From: G963666935 sp963666935 | GTDB lineage: Bacteria > Bacillota > Clostridia > Christensenellales > CAG-138 | Direction: 5' to 3' | DNA length: 64,000 nt | Assembly: GCA_963666935.1 (NCBI GenBank) | Contig: OY762936.1 | Coordinates: forward strand, 124,001-188,000 | In this document: piece after piece, positions 32,915 to 41,984 of the stretch | How the letters are laid out: each line of letters begins with the position of its first letter | Position numbering within the stretch: position 1 is the stretch's first letter | Notes under the pieces: generated by a model | The model's input: the letters and a program-made list of their open reading frames with translations, nothing else | Told to the model about the DNA's origin: nothing | Database searches by the model: none | Position numbers and translations under genes: made by a program

Positions 32915-35155
32915 TTATTTGTTTCGCTGAGCCGCGTAGTAGTTCATGAGGCAGCCGTCCAGTATGATTTGCTTTTCGTCCGACGTAAGGCCCTTGATAT
33001 AAAGGGTAATGTCATGCACGCCGTCCTTGGCAATCACTTTGGCGGGGAAAGTTTCCGCGCCCTTTTCGATGAGGCTTCGCACACCGGGAACAAAAACGAA
33101 GTCGCCTTCCGCGTAAGGGAAATCTTCGCCCTGTGCGAGCGTAAAAGGCAAGATGCCCCAGTTGATGCAGTTGCTGCGGTAGCGTTTGGTAGCATACTCA
33201 TAGCAGATGTTGGCGTAGCCTCCCAGCACCTTCTGACAGGAGGCGGCCTGCTCCCGGGCAGAGCCGTCGCCGGGCTTGTTGGCAAACACGCAGGAGCCAA
33301 AGCCAGTCACGGGCATCAGCTTTTCCACATCGCCCACCTTTGTAAGCGCAGCCGTCAGCTTCTCAGGCCGTTCTCCGGCTAGGCGCGCGTTTTCCAGTTC
33401 CTGCGCCGACTTGCTGCGTCCCACGTACTCGGGCACTCGGCGGGAAAGCGTAAACTCAGCCAGTCGCAGGGGGTTGGAGCGGTAGGAACTGGTTTCACCG
33501 GAGGGGATTAGCTCATCCGTGGTGGTAACGGGGTCCCGGATCACAGTCGCCAACTCCAACAGCACGTTCTCCGCCAGTGGATGAATCTTGGGCCAATCGG
33601 TAATGTTGGGGCCGTAAATCAGCGTTACGCCAGAGTCCGGCTTGCCAAAGCCGTTGTATACCCTGCGCGCGTAAATGCTGTCGTCGTAATGGTATTCATA
33701 GCGGGGCGCCGCATAGTCCACATCCGTTGCCGGAGTGATTCTGCCGCCGTTTTTGGCAGTGGCTGCAATTGAGCGAGCGTCCATGAGTGCCACTGTGGCA
33801 AGTTGTCCCTCGCCGGGCTTGCTGCCTTCCCGGTTGGGGAAGTTGCGGGTGGTGTGGCGGATGGAAAAGCCGTTGTTGGAGGGCACGTCGCCCGCCCCGA
33901 AACAGGGACCACAGAACGATGGTTTGATCAACGCTCCGGCGGCAAGCAGCTTCTCCGCAACGCCGATGCGGGTAAGTTCCATGCTTACGGGTACGCTGGT
34001 GGGGTAGACGGAGAGGCTGAAGTAGCCGTTGCCCACGTCTCCGCCCTCCAAAATGGCTGCCGCGTCCACAATGTTGTCGAAAATGCCACCGGCGCAGCCG
34101 GCAATAATGCCCTGATCCGCGTAAACGCCGCCCCGGCGTATTTTCCCCCGAAGGTCCAGCTTGGCCTTTTTGAAAGAGGCCGCGGCCTCCTTCTCCACTT
34201 TGGCAAGAAGGTCGTCCGCATTGGCCAAAAAGTCGCGGATGGTATAGGCGTTAGACGGGTGGAACGGCAGGGCGATCATAGGCTCAATCTTATCCAGATC
34301 AATTTTGATCATGCTGTCGTAATAGGCCACCGGGCCGGGCCGCAGTTTTTTATAATCCTCAATACGGCCGTGGGTCTCGTAATATTTCTTCACGGCCCTG
34401 TCGGTTTCCCAAATAGAGGAAAGGCAAGTGGTTTCCGTGGTCATCACGTCAATGCCGTTGCGGAATTCCACAGGCAGGGTTCGCACGCCCGGGCCTACGA
34501 ATTCCAGCACCTTATTCTTTAAAAATCCGCTTTTAAAAGTGGCCCCCACCAGCGCAATGGCCACGTCGTGGGGCCCAACGCCATGCCGGGGCTCGCCGGT
34601 CAGGTAGCAAAGCACCACCTCCGGCGCAGGGATGTCATAGGTGTTCAACAGCAACTGCTTCACCAGTTCGGGGCCGCCCTCGCCTATGGCCATGGTGCCT
34701 AAAGCACCGTAGCGGGTATGGCTGTCGGAACCCAGTATCATATTCCCGCAAACGGTCATGGTCTCCCGGGCGTAGGAGTGGATGACGCTCTGGTTGGCGG
34801 GCACATAGATGCCGCCGAACTTTTTCGCGGCGGAAAGTCCAAACACGTGGTCGTCCTCGTTGATGGTGCCGCCCACGGCACAAAGGCTGTTGTGGCAGTT
34901 GGTAAGGGCATAGGGGATGGGGAACCGCGTAAGCCCGCTGGCCCGCGCGCTTTGAATGATCCCCACATACGTGATATCGTGGGAAACCAAAGCATCAAAT
35001 TTAAGCTTTAGGTCAGTTTTGCTTCCGGAAACGTTGTGTGCATTTAAAATGGAGTAGGCAATCGTATTTTCCCGGGCCTGCTCGAGAGAAAGCTCCGCCT
35101 TTTCACAGGGAACTCCATCCACAAGGTACATACCCCGTTTTATTAATTCGATCAT
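32915..35155 (-). CDS. Aconitase-superfamily hydratase (YbhJ-like)
   Basis: A 746-residue protein with the full aconitase layout. N-terminal segments ALTNCHNSLCAVGGT and GSDSHTRYGALGTMAIGEGGPE, cluster ligands including SFCGPCFGAGD (near 415), and a C-terminal swivel-like domain with GSCVFANKPGDGSAREQAASCQ near 640. The sequence style resembles the YbhJ group of putative hydratases rather than AcnA, so citrate is not certain to be the substrate. The ATG has AGGAGG nine bases upstream. The window also holds a homocitrate/Re-citrate synthase-like gene at 50817, so the organism may use this enzyme in a partial citrate route; this is inference. Confidence 0.88.
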   Translation of the reverse strand: MIELIKRGMYLVDGVPCEKAELSLEQARENTIAYSILNAHNVSGSKTDLKLKFDALVSHDITYVGIIQSARASGLTRFPIPYALTNCHNSLCAVGGTINEDDHVFGLSAAKKFGGIYVPANQSVIHSYARETMTVCGNMILGSDSHTRYGALGTMAIGEGGPELVKQLLLNTYDIPAPEVVLCYLTGEPRHGVGPHDVAIALVGATFKSGFLKNKVLEFVGPGVRTLPVEFRNGIDVMTTETTCLSSIWETDRAVKKYYETHGRIEDYKKLRPGPVAYYDSMIKIDLDKIEPMIALPFHPSNAYTIRDFLANADDLLAKVEKEAAASFKKAKLDLRGKIRRGGVYADQGIIAGCAGGIFDNIVDAAAILEGGDVGNGYFSLSVYPTSVPVSMELTRIGVAEKLLAAGALIKPSFCGPCFGAGDVPSNNGFSIRHTTRNFPNREGSKPGEGQLATVALMDARSIAATAKNGGRITPATDVDYAAPRYEYHYDDSIYARRVYNGFGKPDSGVTLIYGPNITDWPKIHPLAENVLLELATVIRDPVTTTDELIPSGETSSYRSNPLRLAEFTLSRRVPEYVGRSKSAQELENARLAGERPEKLTAALTKVGDVEKLMPVTGFGSCVFANKPGDGSAREQAASCQKVLGGYANICYEYATKRYRSNCINWGILPFTLAQGEDFPYAEGDFVFVPGVRSLIEKGAETFPAKVIAKDGVHDITLYIKGLTSDEKQIILDGCLMNYYAAQRNK

Positions 35156-35201
35156 CCGTGATGTCCTCCTTTGACTCTATGGAACTATCTTACCGCAGGA
35201 A

Positions 35202-35230
35202 AGGGCGCCTTTCAATATAAAAAGCGCCCT
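35202..35230 (-). terminator. Hairpin after the anti-sigma gene
   Basis: AGGGCGC / GCGCCCT with an inner TTT-AAA pairing. It may end the sigma/anti-sigma transcript; no T tract follows, so support is moderate. Confidence 0.45.
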
Positions 35231-35253
35231 ATGTGTACACTATTTTCTTTGCA

Positions 35254-36024
35254 TCACTCACAGATTCCTTGAAGCGCCTTCAATATTCCTTCCCGCGTGC
35301 CATCTTTGCCTAATACGCTCACCATGCCGCTGCCCGTATTCCATATGGCATAGCTCCCCTCCTCGGCGATATAGGCTTCGCCTTCGGCCAGATCATTTTC
35401 CACATCTTCATAGCGCGCCGTAAAACCAAGCCGCTCCAGTACCCCAAGCACGTCGTCGGAGGGGATCCCCACATATACCCGATCCTCCTCGATCATGGCA
35501 GAAGAATACGCAGTCATATCCGAATCGCTTGCCGTGCCGCCGTCATTCTCCGGCATCGCGTCAAAGGCCCGCATACCGCTTGTTGCGCTTGGTGTGCCGC
35601 CGTTATTCTCCGGCATAGCGCCAAAGGCCTTCATATCGTTTGTTGCGCTTGGTGTGCCGCCGGTGGCGTCCAGCATGGGTGCATCTGCCGGCGCGGGCGC
35701 TTCCGCGGGAGTAGCCGCCGTATTGCAGGATTCCTCCGTGCACTGGGACGCAGCCTGAAGCATCTCCTGGTCCGCATTGACAGAGGCTTTCATCTGCGCT
35801 TCCGTGGCATTTCTCCCAGTCGCTTGGAATCTGACGTAAAGTGAAACCGCACCCACCACCACGATGAGCGCCGCGGCGGCGCTTAGTGTGCGATAAATGG
35901 CTCTTCGGGGCTTGCCTGCCTTGGTTTTGGAGGCAAAAACAGCGCTGCGCAGAGCGTCGTAATCCACGGCGTCGTCAGCCTCTTTCCCTATGGAAAAGAG
36001 CAGGTCATCCATCCTGTCAGGCAT
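35254..36024 (-). CDS. Probable anti-sigma factor, membrane protein with internal repeats
   Basis: A 256-residue single-pass protein directly after an ECF sigma factor gene and overlapping it by 8 bases. Residues 1-45 are polar and likely cytoplasmic (sigma-binding), a helix spans about 47-68 (TLSAAAALIVVVGAVSLYV), and the rest lies outside the cell. The outside part has a low-complexity Ala/Pro/Gly stretch with 20-residue tandem repeats, then a compact C-terminal domain (about 175-256). The ATG at 36024 is chosen for AGAAGG eight bases before it; GTG 36033 is an alternative. No recognised anti-sigma zinc motif (HxxxCxxC) is present, so the role is inferred from position and topology. Confidence 0.75.
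   Translation of the reverse strand: MPDRMDDLLFSIGKEADDAVDYDALRSAVFASKTKAGKPRRAIYRTLSAAAALIVVVGAVSLYVRFQATGRNATEAQMKASVNADQEMLQAASQCTEESCNTAATPAEAPAPADAPMLDATGGTPSATNDMKAFGAMPENNGGTPSATSGMRAFDAMPENDGGTASDSDMTAYSSAMIEEDRVYVGIPSDDVLGVLERLGFTARYEDVENDLAEGEAYIAEEGSYAIWNTGSGMVSVLGKDGTREGILKALQGICE
35482..35661 (-). repeat. 60-bp tandem repeat inside the anti-sigma-like gene
   Basis: Two good copies with an exact 60-base period (35602-35661 and 35542-35601; both start with TGTTGCGCTTGGTGTGCCGC on the plus strand) and a decayed third copy (35482-35541). They encode GGTPSAT..M.AF.AMPEN blocks of the extracytoplasmic region. Confidence 0.85.
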
Positions 36025-36532
36025 TGTTTTCACCTTCTTTCAATGCGGCATAAAGCCTTTGTTTCGCCCGGAACATCCGGGATTTTATGGTGCCTTCGGT
36101 AGTATTGCCCAGCCGAGCAATCTCGTCGTAGCCCAAATTGGAAAAGTAGTGGAGCAGTACCGCCTCCCGGTAAATCTCCGGCAGCTTGTCAATGGCAAAG
36201 CGCACCCGCTCCCGCTGTTCTTTGGAGATCATGGCGGGTTCGGGGAGATCAAATACCGTGGACTCTGCCTGTTCGTTGAATTCCTCCACGGGGATCTCTC
36301 TCTTTTGTTTGCGCTTTAAATCCATGCAAAGGTTCACAGTCACTCGGTACATCCAGCCCTTAAGCTGGGCGTCGCCCATGGATTCAATCTTCTTTATGTG
36401 CTTCATGGCCCGCAGAAATGCGTTCTGCGAAATATCCATGGCGTCGCTTTCAGATCGCACCACGCTGTAAGCGGTCCAGTATACCATCTTGGAACAATCG
36501 GCATAAATGGACTCTATGCTTCGCGAAGTCAT
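36017..36532 (-). CDS. ECF-type RNA polymerase sigma factor
   Basis: A sigma-70 family extracytoplasmic-function factor of 171 residues. Region 2 (MVYWTAYSVVRSESDAMDISQNAFLRAMKHI, including the DNA-melting segment GWMYRVTVNLCMD) and region 4 (LPEIYREAVLLHYFSNLGYDEIARLGNTTEGTIKSRMFRAKQRL) are both complete. Start ATG 36532 is preferred because TGGAG lies eight bases before it; GTG 36562 would add ten residues with no ribosome site. A minus-strand TATAAT occurs upstream (about 36591). Co-expressed with the membrane protein that follows, its likely antagonist. Confidence 0.95.
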   Translation of the reverse strand: MTSRSIESIYADCSKMVYWTAYSVVRSESDAMDISQNAFLRAMKHIKKIESMGDAQLKGWMYRVTVNLCMDLKRKQKREIPVEEFNEQAESTVFDLPEPAMISKEQRERVRFAIDKLPEIYREAVLLHYFSNLGYDEIARLGNTTEGTIKSRMFRAKQRLYAALKEGENNA

Positions 36533-36681
36533 AGCGTTTCTCCAATCATCCATAATACGCACTGCCGCGCGCTAAAGTTGCACAGACATTATAACATAAA
36601 GTCTAAACGCATGGGAGATGCCATTGTCAAGCGCATTTGTAAAAAATTACCTGTAACGCCGCTTCCCCATATCGGCGCAAA

Positions 36682-36718
36682 AAAGACGGGAGCATTTTTT
36701 TAAAACGCTTCCGTCTTT
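36682..36718 (-). terminator. Terminator of the DUF1858 gene
   Basis: AAAGACGGGAGC / GCTTCCGTCTTT, 13-base loop; on the minus strand it is followed by six T residues. Confidence 0.8.
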
Positions 36719-36735
36719 GCCCGTTTATTAAAATC

Positions 36736-36936
36736 TTACTTCTTTGCCAGAAAGTCGTTAATCTTGCCTACCAGCACATCCACGTCGATGCCGTGCACAG
36801 CGCAAGCCTGTTCCAGGTCTTCTCCGCTAGCCATAACGCAACCCAAGCAATGCATGCCCGCATCCATAAGCAGATCTGCAACACCCATGTCTTTTTGAAG
36901 CACTTCTTCTATGGTCATACTCTTGTTGATTTCCAT
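36736..36936 (-). CDS. DUF1858 redox-disulfide domain protein
   Basis: A 66-residue protein with the complete DUF1858 fold pattern: an N-terminal helix for a metabolite or cluster pocket (MTIEEVLQKDMGVADLLMDAGMHCLGCVMA) where the C-x-x-C pair in HCLGCVM lies at about 29-32, then EDLEQACAVHGIDVDVL. The family is common in strict anaerobes, also as a domain next to hybrid cluster protein, and is thought to act in redox chemistry. Stand-alone gene with its own terminator; GGAGAAAC lies before the ATG. Confidence 0.92.
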   Translation of the reverse strand: MEINKSMTIEEVLQKDMGVADLLMDAGMHCLGCVMASGEDLEQACAVHGIDVDVLVGKINDFLAKK

Positions 36937-36995
36937 AATGTTTCTCCTTATTCAACAATATTAATAAGCCATTATATCACGGCTCATTTATTATG

Positions 36996-37418
36996 TTAAC
37001 TCTTGGCGTTAAATTTATTACCGCATTTTGAGCAGGTAATCCGAATATTTCCCTTTCCGCGCGGCACCCGAAGTCTCTGGGCACACTGGGGACAGGCAAG
37101 ATACTTGTACTGTTTGCGTTCCCGCCAGGTGTTTTTCCGGTTTTTCCATTTGGTACTCAGCACCCACCATCGGCCCCGAGCCTTGTTCTCCAACACCATA
37201 TAGTTGGAAAGTTCCGCCTGCCGCGCAGCGATGTTCCGGGAAAGCATCCGAAATATTGCATAGATCAGCAGCCCCCATGACACACCCCGAACCACATAAT
37301 ACGCAATGGGCACGCGTGCAAAAAATAATGACAGCACCGAAAGTATCAGGCCTCCCACCAAGAGGGTGCGCCCGAATCGATCCATCCCATATCTGCCTAA
37401 AAAGAATCTGTTAAACAT
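36996..37418 (-). CDS. Small membrane protein with C-terminal zinc ribbon
   Basis: A 140-residue protein. Two hydrophobic segments (about 18-34 and 38-58) form a hairpin in the membrane, followed by a basic region (KWKNRKNTWRERKQYKYL) and a zinc ribbon, C-P-Q-C at about 109-112 and C-S-K-C at about 130-133. No known function. It begins 3 bases after the GH13 gene ends, on the same strand, so it is the last gene of the glycogen operon by position. Confidence 0.8.
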   Translation of the reverse strand: MFNRFFLGRYGMDRFGRTLLVGGLILSVLSLFFARVPIAYYVVRGVSWGLLIYAIFRMLSRNIAARQAELSNYMVLENKARGRWWVLSTKWKNRKNTWRERKQYKYLACPQCAQRLRVPRGKGNIRITCSKCGNKFNAKS

Positions 37419-37421
37419 AGT

Positions 37422-39308
37422 CTACTCCATTTTCAATATTGCGCAGCCCAACGCGGGCAGCGAAAACTCAATCTTTCCGCCGACGGCCTGAAACGCCAGG
37501 CCGCTTGCCGTATCATAAAATATACCGTCGCGCCACAATTTCCCCTCGTCTGGACCGCAGCGGAACATCTCCTCAAAAACGCATACCTTCTGCTCCGCCT
37601 CCCGGCGGTTTACCGTCAGCAGCAACGCCTGATCTCCGTGGCGCCGCATCAGCACTGCCACGTCCTCATTGACCGCCGCAAGGCCCACGTCGCCCTCTTG
37701 AATCGCGGGGCAGCGCCTAAGCGCACCCAGCATACGGTAGTGCGATAGAAGTTCTTCATTCTCCCCGCCCCAAGGGTAGGGGCCTCGGTTGAACGGGTCC
37801 TCCGTACCGGTGGCGCCTGCCTCGTCCCCATAGTAAAGGCAGGGTGCGCCGGGCAGTAAAAACTGCAGTGCCGCCGCCGCCTTCAGCCTCTGTACGGCCA
37901 GTTTCCAGGCCGCGTCTGAAAGGCGGAAGTGGGCCTGCTCCTCTCGGGTCAGCGTATTCCGAGGGGGCGCACCGCCTAACGCCGTCAAAATGCGGGCGGT
38001 GTCGTGGCTGCCTAAGAGCGTTAGGTTCGCCCGGTAAAAAGGTGCAGGATAGTTTTCCATAAGCTGCCACAGCTTCTCGCACAAGCCCTCCGCATCGGTT
38101 CGAAACAGGAAGAAGTCCAGCACCGCGTCCCGGAAGGGATACCCCGTAACGCCATCCAGCTCCCGTCCGTCCACATACTTGCGCCTATTTGGGCTGCGCT
38201 TGTTGGAGGCGTCTTCCCATACCTCCCCCACCAGCACACCATCGGGATCCAGAGATTTCAGCTTTTCCCGAAGGAAAACAATGAATTCGTCGGGAAGCTC
38301 ATCCGCCACGTCCAGCCTCCAAGAGGTGATGCCCATCTGTGCGTAATGCTCCAGCACCCCGCCGATGAACTTCATATATGAAGGGGTCAGTTCCTTCACC
38401 TCCGGTAGGGATTGAAAACCCCACCAGCAGCGGTAGCTGCCCGGATACGAATCAAAATCGTACCATTCCCGGTAGGGGGAATTGGGATCGCCGCAGGCAC
38501 CACCGTAAACCCCTTTTCGGTCGAAGTACAGGCTGTCATCCCCCATGTGGGAGAATACCCCGTCCAGCATCAGCCTGATGCCCCTCCGTTTTGCCTCCGT
38601 CGCCAACGCACGCAGCGCCTCATCGCCGCCCAGCATGGGGTCTACCTTCAGATAGTCTAAGGTGTTGTAGCGGTGATTGGAATTCGAGAGCATTATGGGG
38701 TTGAGGTAAATGCACCCCACGCCCAGTTCCTGTAAATAGGGCAGTTTTTTGATCACACCCCAAAGGTTCCCGCCGTAGAAGTCGCAGGGGCAGTATTCTT
38801 TCTCCCCCTCTTGGGGTAGGTATGCAACCGGTTCATCCCAATTCGTATGGATTCGCATCCGGTGCCCCAGCGCCCGATGCTCTGCAAGGCCCAATACTTC
38901 ATCCGGCCTGAAAAACCGGTCCGGGAAAACCTGATAGACGATGCCGCGCGAAAACCAACTTGGCGTGGTGAATGCTCCGTCATAAACCGTGAGCTGGTAA
39001 GAATCCGGCGGCGAATCAAAGAGCCGCCCCTCCCCTCCGCTTCCGCTGTAATACCTGCGAAAGTCCAAGCCCTCCAGTATGAAATAGTACCAGATGAGCC
39101 CCGGCCTGTACGGGGTGAAAGCAAAGCGTACGCCGCCCTCCTCCGCCTGGCCGGCAATCAGTCGCTCCCCATCCTCCTCGCTCCAGAGACGTAGGGTCAC
39201 TCGTACATCCCCTTTTTGCAGTTCTGCAAAAAGGCGGACCTCTGCGCCCGCCGCTACCGCGCCGAAGGGCTGCTTATATTTCAGCTTACGCGAATCATAG
39301 CGGATCAT
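37422..39308 (-). CDS. GH13 alpha-glycosidase (neopullulanase/cyclomaltodextrinase-like)
   Basis: A 628-residue cytoplasmic alpha-glucan hydrolase (no signal peptide). An N-terminal beta domain (about 1-110) precedes the catalytic barrel, starting at GIVYQVFPDRFF. The catalytic triad is visible: Asp in SWRLDVADEL, Glu in LVGEVWEDAS, Asp in LLGSHDTARI. DGVFSHMGDDS and PDRFFRPDE are conserved regions. It probably trims linear or branched dextrins released from glycogen, and sits downstream of glgA, separated by a hairpin, so expression may be reduced relative to the synthetic genes. Confidence 0.92.
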   Translation of the reverse strand: MIRYDSRKLKYKQPFGAVAAGAEVRLFAELQKGDVRVTLRLWSEEDGERLIAGQAEEGGVRFAFTPYRPGLIWYYFILEGLDFRRYYSGSGGEGRLFDSPPDSYQLTVYDGAFTTPSWFSRGIVYQVFPDRFFRPDEVLGLAEHRALGHRMRIHTNWDEPVAYLPQEGEKEYCPCDFYGGNLWGVIKKLPYLQELGVGCIYLNPIMLSNSNHRYNTLDYLKVDPMLGGDEALRALATEAKRRGIRLMLDGVFSHMGDDSLYFDRKGVYGGACGDPNSPYREWYDFDSYPGSYRCWWGFQSLPEVKELTPSYMKFIGGVLEHYAQMGITSWRLDVADELPDEFIVFLREKLKSLDPDGVLVGEVWEDASNKRSPNRRKYVDGRELDGVTGYPFRDAVLDFFLFRTDAEGLCEKLWQLMENYPAPFYRANLTLLGSHDTARILTALGGAPPRNTLTREEQAHFRLSDAAWKLAVQRLKAAAALQFLLPGAPCLYYGDEAGATGTEDPFNRGPYPWGGENEELLSHYRMLGALRRCPAIQEGDVGLAAVNEDVAVLMRRHGDQALLLTVNRREAEQKVCVFEEMFRCGPDEGKLWRDGIFYDTASGLAFQAVGGKIEFSLPALGCAILKME

Positions 39309-39373
39309 ATGTGCCTATTTTAGCATAAAACCCATTGCCTATAACCCTTGTTGCAACATTGTCACAATTATTT

Positions 39374-39409
39374 AGCAAAGCGGGCGAGGATTTCCCCGCC
39401 CGCTTTGCT
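39374..39409. terminator. Hairpin between glgA and the GH13 gene
   Basis: A perfect 13-bp stem (AGCAAAGCGGGCG / CGCCCGCTTTGCT) with a ten-base loop. The flanks carry only short T runs, so it could be a partial terminator, an mRNA stabiliser or a processing site. Confidence 0.6.
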
Positions 39410-39415
39410 TTTATC

Positions 39416-40858
39416 TCACCTTTTCTTCAACTTTTTATAGAGCGCCGCGTACTTTTGTGCAGAATCGCCCCATGTGAAATGCGCCTCCATGGCCCGCTTC
39501 ACCAGCGTGGGGAATCCTTCACCATAGTAGGCCTCAAGCCCCCGGTCCACGGCCGCAAGCATGTCCTGTGCGCTGTACTGCGCGAACGAAAACCCAAGCC
39601 CCTCGCTCGTGTAACGGTTGTAAGGGATAATGCTGTCGCGCAGCCCGCCCGTCTCTCGGACGATGGGGATCGCGCCGTACCGCAGGGCAATGAGCTGGGC
39701 CAGCCCGCAGGGCTCATACCGGGAAGGCATCAAAAAGAAATCCGCGCCCGCGTAGATTCGGCTGGCCAGTGCCTCGTCGTACCCACAGCGGATGGCCACC
39801 CACCCCGGATACCGATTCGCCCATGCGGCGAACATCTCCTCGTAGCGCGCCTCTCCGCTGCCTAGCACCGCCAGGCAAACTTCCCGCCGCATCAGCGCGT
39901 CCATGGCCTCTTCCACAAGGTCCAGCCCCTTTTGCTCGGTCAGGCGGGTAACCATGCCCAACATGGGCCAGTCCGGCCTAAGCCCCAATTCTTCCGCCAA
40001 CGCCACCTTGCAGGCGGCCTTTCCCTCCGGGCGCTCCGCCGAAAAGTTGACGGAGAGCGCCGGGTCTGCAGATGGGTCAGACAACGCCTCATCAATGCCG
40101 TTGAGAATTCCAAAAAGGCTGTCCCTGCGCGCGCTGAGCACGCCGTCCAGTGTCTCACCGTATTGTGGGGTCTGGATTTCCTGGGCGTAAGTGGGGCTCA
40201 CCGTGGTGATGAGGTCCGCATATAGGAGCGCGGCCTTCATGAAATTGATCTGCCCGTAGTATTCCAGTTTATCTTCCGTGAAATATTCCCCGCCGATGGA
40301 CAATAGCTCGTCCATAAAGGGCCATTCGAACACACCCTGGTAGCGCAGGTTGTGGATGGTAAACACGGTCTTGATCTTCCGATAATCCGGCAGTGCAGCA
40401 TACTGCAATCGCACAAGCGCCACGCTCATGGCAGCCTGCCAGTCGTTGGCGTGGAGGATGTGGGGGAAAAAGCCGATCTGCCCCATAGCCTCCAGCACGG
40501 CCTTTGAGAAAAAGGCAAACCGCTCCCCCTCGTCATTAGAGGAAGCTCCGTAAATGTAGTTTCGGCCGAAGTAAAAAGGATTCTCCACAAAATAATAGGT
40601 CGGCCCACCGTCGCACAGCGTATAAATGCCGCAACTCTGGCTGCGCCAGCCCAAAGTCACAGTAAACTCGCAAATTTTCTCCATGCGCGCGCGATATTTG
40701 GCCCCGATGGCGGCATACAAGGGCAGAATCACCCGCACGTCCATCCCCAGCTGCGCAAGCGCCTTGGGCAGTGCGCCGGCCACGTCCGCCAAGCCCCCGG
40801 TTTTTGCAAATGGCGCGCACTCGGAAGCCACAAACAGGATTTTTATAGGTTTTGGCAT
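39416..40858 (-). CDS. glgA: Glycogen synthase (ADP-glucose dependent)
   Basis: GT5 family enzyme, 480 residues, adding glucose from ADP-glucose to alpha-1,4 chains. The N-terminal ADP-glucose motif is KTGGLADVAGALPKAL (the K-x-G-G-L signature, residues 19-34), and the C-terminal nucleotide-binding region contains YEPCGLAQLIALRYG with TGGLRDS. Start overlaps the glgD stop as TAATG, with AAGGGAG about ten bases upstream. Confidence 0.97.
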   Translation of the reverse strand: MPKPIKILFVASECAPFAKTGGLADVAGALPKALAQLGMDVRVILPLYAAIGAKYRARMEKICEFTVTLGWRSQSCGIYTLCDGGPTYYFVENPFYFGRNYIYGASSNDEGERFAFFSKAVLEAMGQIGFFPHILHANDWQAAMSVALVRLQYAALPDYRKIKTVFTIHNLRYQGVFEWPFMDELLSIGGEYFTEDKLEYYGQINFMKAALLYADLITTVSPTYAQEIQTPQYGETLDGVLSARRDSLFGILNGIDEALSDPSADPALSVNFSAERPEGKAACKVALAEELGLRPDWPMLGMVTRLTEQKGLDLVEEAMDALMRREVCLAVLGSGEARYEEMFAAWANRYPGWVAIRCGYDEALASRIYAGADFFLMPSRYEPCGLAQLIALRYGAIPIVRETGGLRDSIIPYNRYTSEGLGFSFAQYSAQDMLAAVDRGLEAYYGEGFPTLVKRAMEAHFTWGDSAQKYAALYKKLKKR

Positions 40859-41982
40859 TATATGACGCTCCCTTTCCGTATGATCACCGGGAACCCCTCG
40901 TTGCCGATCAAGCGCCTTCCCGACTGCACGATGCAGTTCTTGTCCAGAATCACATGGTCCAGCTCCGCACCCTCCCGGGCCACGCAGGCCTGGAGAAGCA
41001 GGCTGTTTTTAAGTTTCGTCCCGCGTTCCACCCGCACGCCCCGGAACAGGATGCAGTTTTCCACTTCTCCGTCGATGACGCAGCCGTCCGCGATGAGGCT
41101 GTTTTTCACCCGGGCGTTTGAAAGATATTTGGCTGGGACCTCATCCTTTACCTTGGTGTAAATGGGATGCTCCTGGTTGAAGAGATCCTCGCGCACCTGC
41201 GCGTTAAGCACGTTCATGTTGTGGCTGAAATAGCTGTGCACCGAGCTGAGGCAGCCCACATATCCGTCGTATCGCCAGCCGTACATCCGAAGGGACTGCG
41301 CTTTTTTAAGCAGTACATCCTGTATAAAGTCCGTGCCCGCGCGGGAAAATGCCTCTTCCACCAGGTATTCAAAAAGGGTTTTTTCAATCATGAAAACATC
41401 GCAGGAAGAATGACAGCTTTGGGGACGATAGGGGTTGAGCTGCAGGTCGGCGATGCGCCCGTTCTCTGCCAGGTCCAGCCGAAGCTCGTTGAACTGGTCA
41501 CCCGCATGGTGGTCGGCCACGTCGTTGTACATAATGGTAATGTCCGCGCCTGTCGCCATGTGCTGATCGATCATGCCCTGAAAGGTAGTGTTGAACACAG
41601 TGTGGCTGCCCGTCAAAATCAAGTACCGCTGGGCGCTGCGCCGCACATATCCCATTACGGAGCGGTATGCGTCCAACGTGCCCCTGTAAATCCCCGTGTT
41701 TTCCCGTGTGACGAAGGGCGGGAGGATAAAAAGCCCGTCCCGCTTTCGGTGCAGGTCCCATTCCTTGCCGGATTCCAGATGGTCCATCAGGGAATGGTAA
41801 TTCTTCTGGGTCAGGATGCCCACGTTGGAGATGCCGGTATTCACCAAGCTGCTGAGCACGAAGTCAATGCAGCGGTAGCGGCCCGCGAAGGGCACGGCGG
41901 CCACAGATCTGGAAAAAGTCAACTCTCTGAGCTGCATGCCAGATTCACCGGTATAAATGAGGGCAAAGACATCACTTCGCAT
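40858..41982 (-). CDS. glgD: ADP-glucose pyrophosphorylase, GlgD regulatory subunit
   Basis: A 374-residue nucleotidyltransferase-like protein found with GlgC in Bacillota. The N-terminal catalytic loop is degenerate (YTGESGMQLRELT instead of GGxGxRL), while RYRCIDFVLSSLVNTGI and the C-terminal left-handed beta-helix (SLIADGCVIDGEVENCILFRGVRVERG) are intact. It forms a hetero-oligomer with GlgC and changes its activity. Two bases separate it from glgC. Confidence 0.96.
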   Translation of the reverse strand: MRSDVFALIYTGESGMQLRELTFSRSVAAVPFAGRYRCIDFVLSSLVNTGISNVGILTQKNYHSLMDHLESGKEWDLHRKRDGLFILPPFVTRENTGIYRGTLDAYRSVMGYVRRSAQRYLILTGSHTVFNTTFQGMIDQHMATGADITIMYNDVADHHAGDQFNELRLDLAENGRIADLQLNPYRPQSCHSSCDVFMIEKTLFEYLVEEAFSRAGTDFIQDVLLKKAQSLRMYGWRYDGYVGCLSSVHSYFSHNMNVLNAQVREDLFNQEHPIYTKVKDEVPAKYLSNARVKNSLIADGCVIDGEVENCILFRGVRVERGTKLKNSLLLQACVAREGAELDHVILDKNCIVQSGRRLIGNEGFPVIIRKGSVI

Positions 41983-41984
41983 AC

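Noticed and set aside
33803..34522. A 239-codon plus-strand frame in the hydratase gene
   Set aside because: Antisense shadow without start signals.
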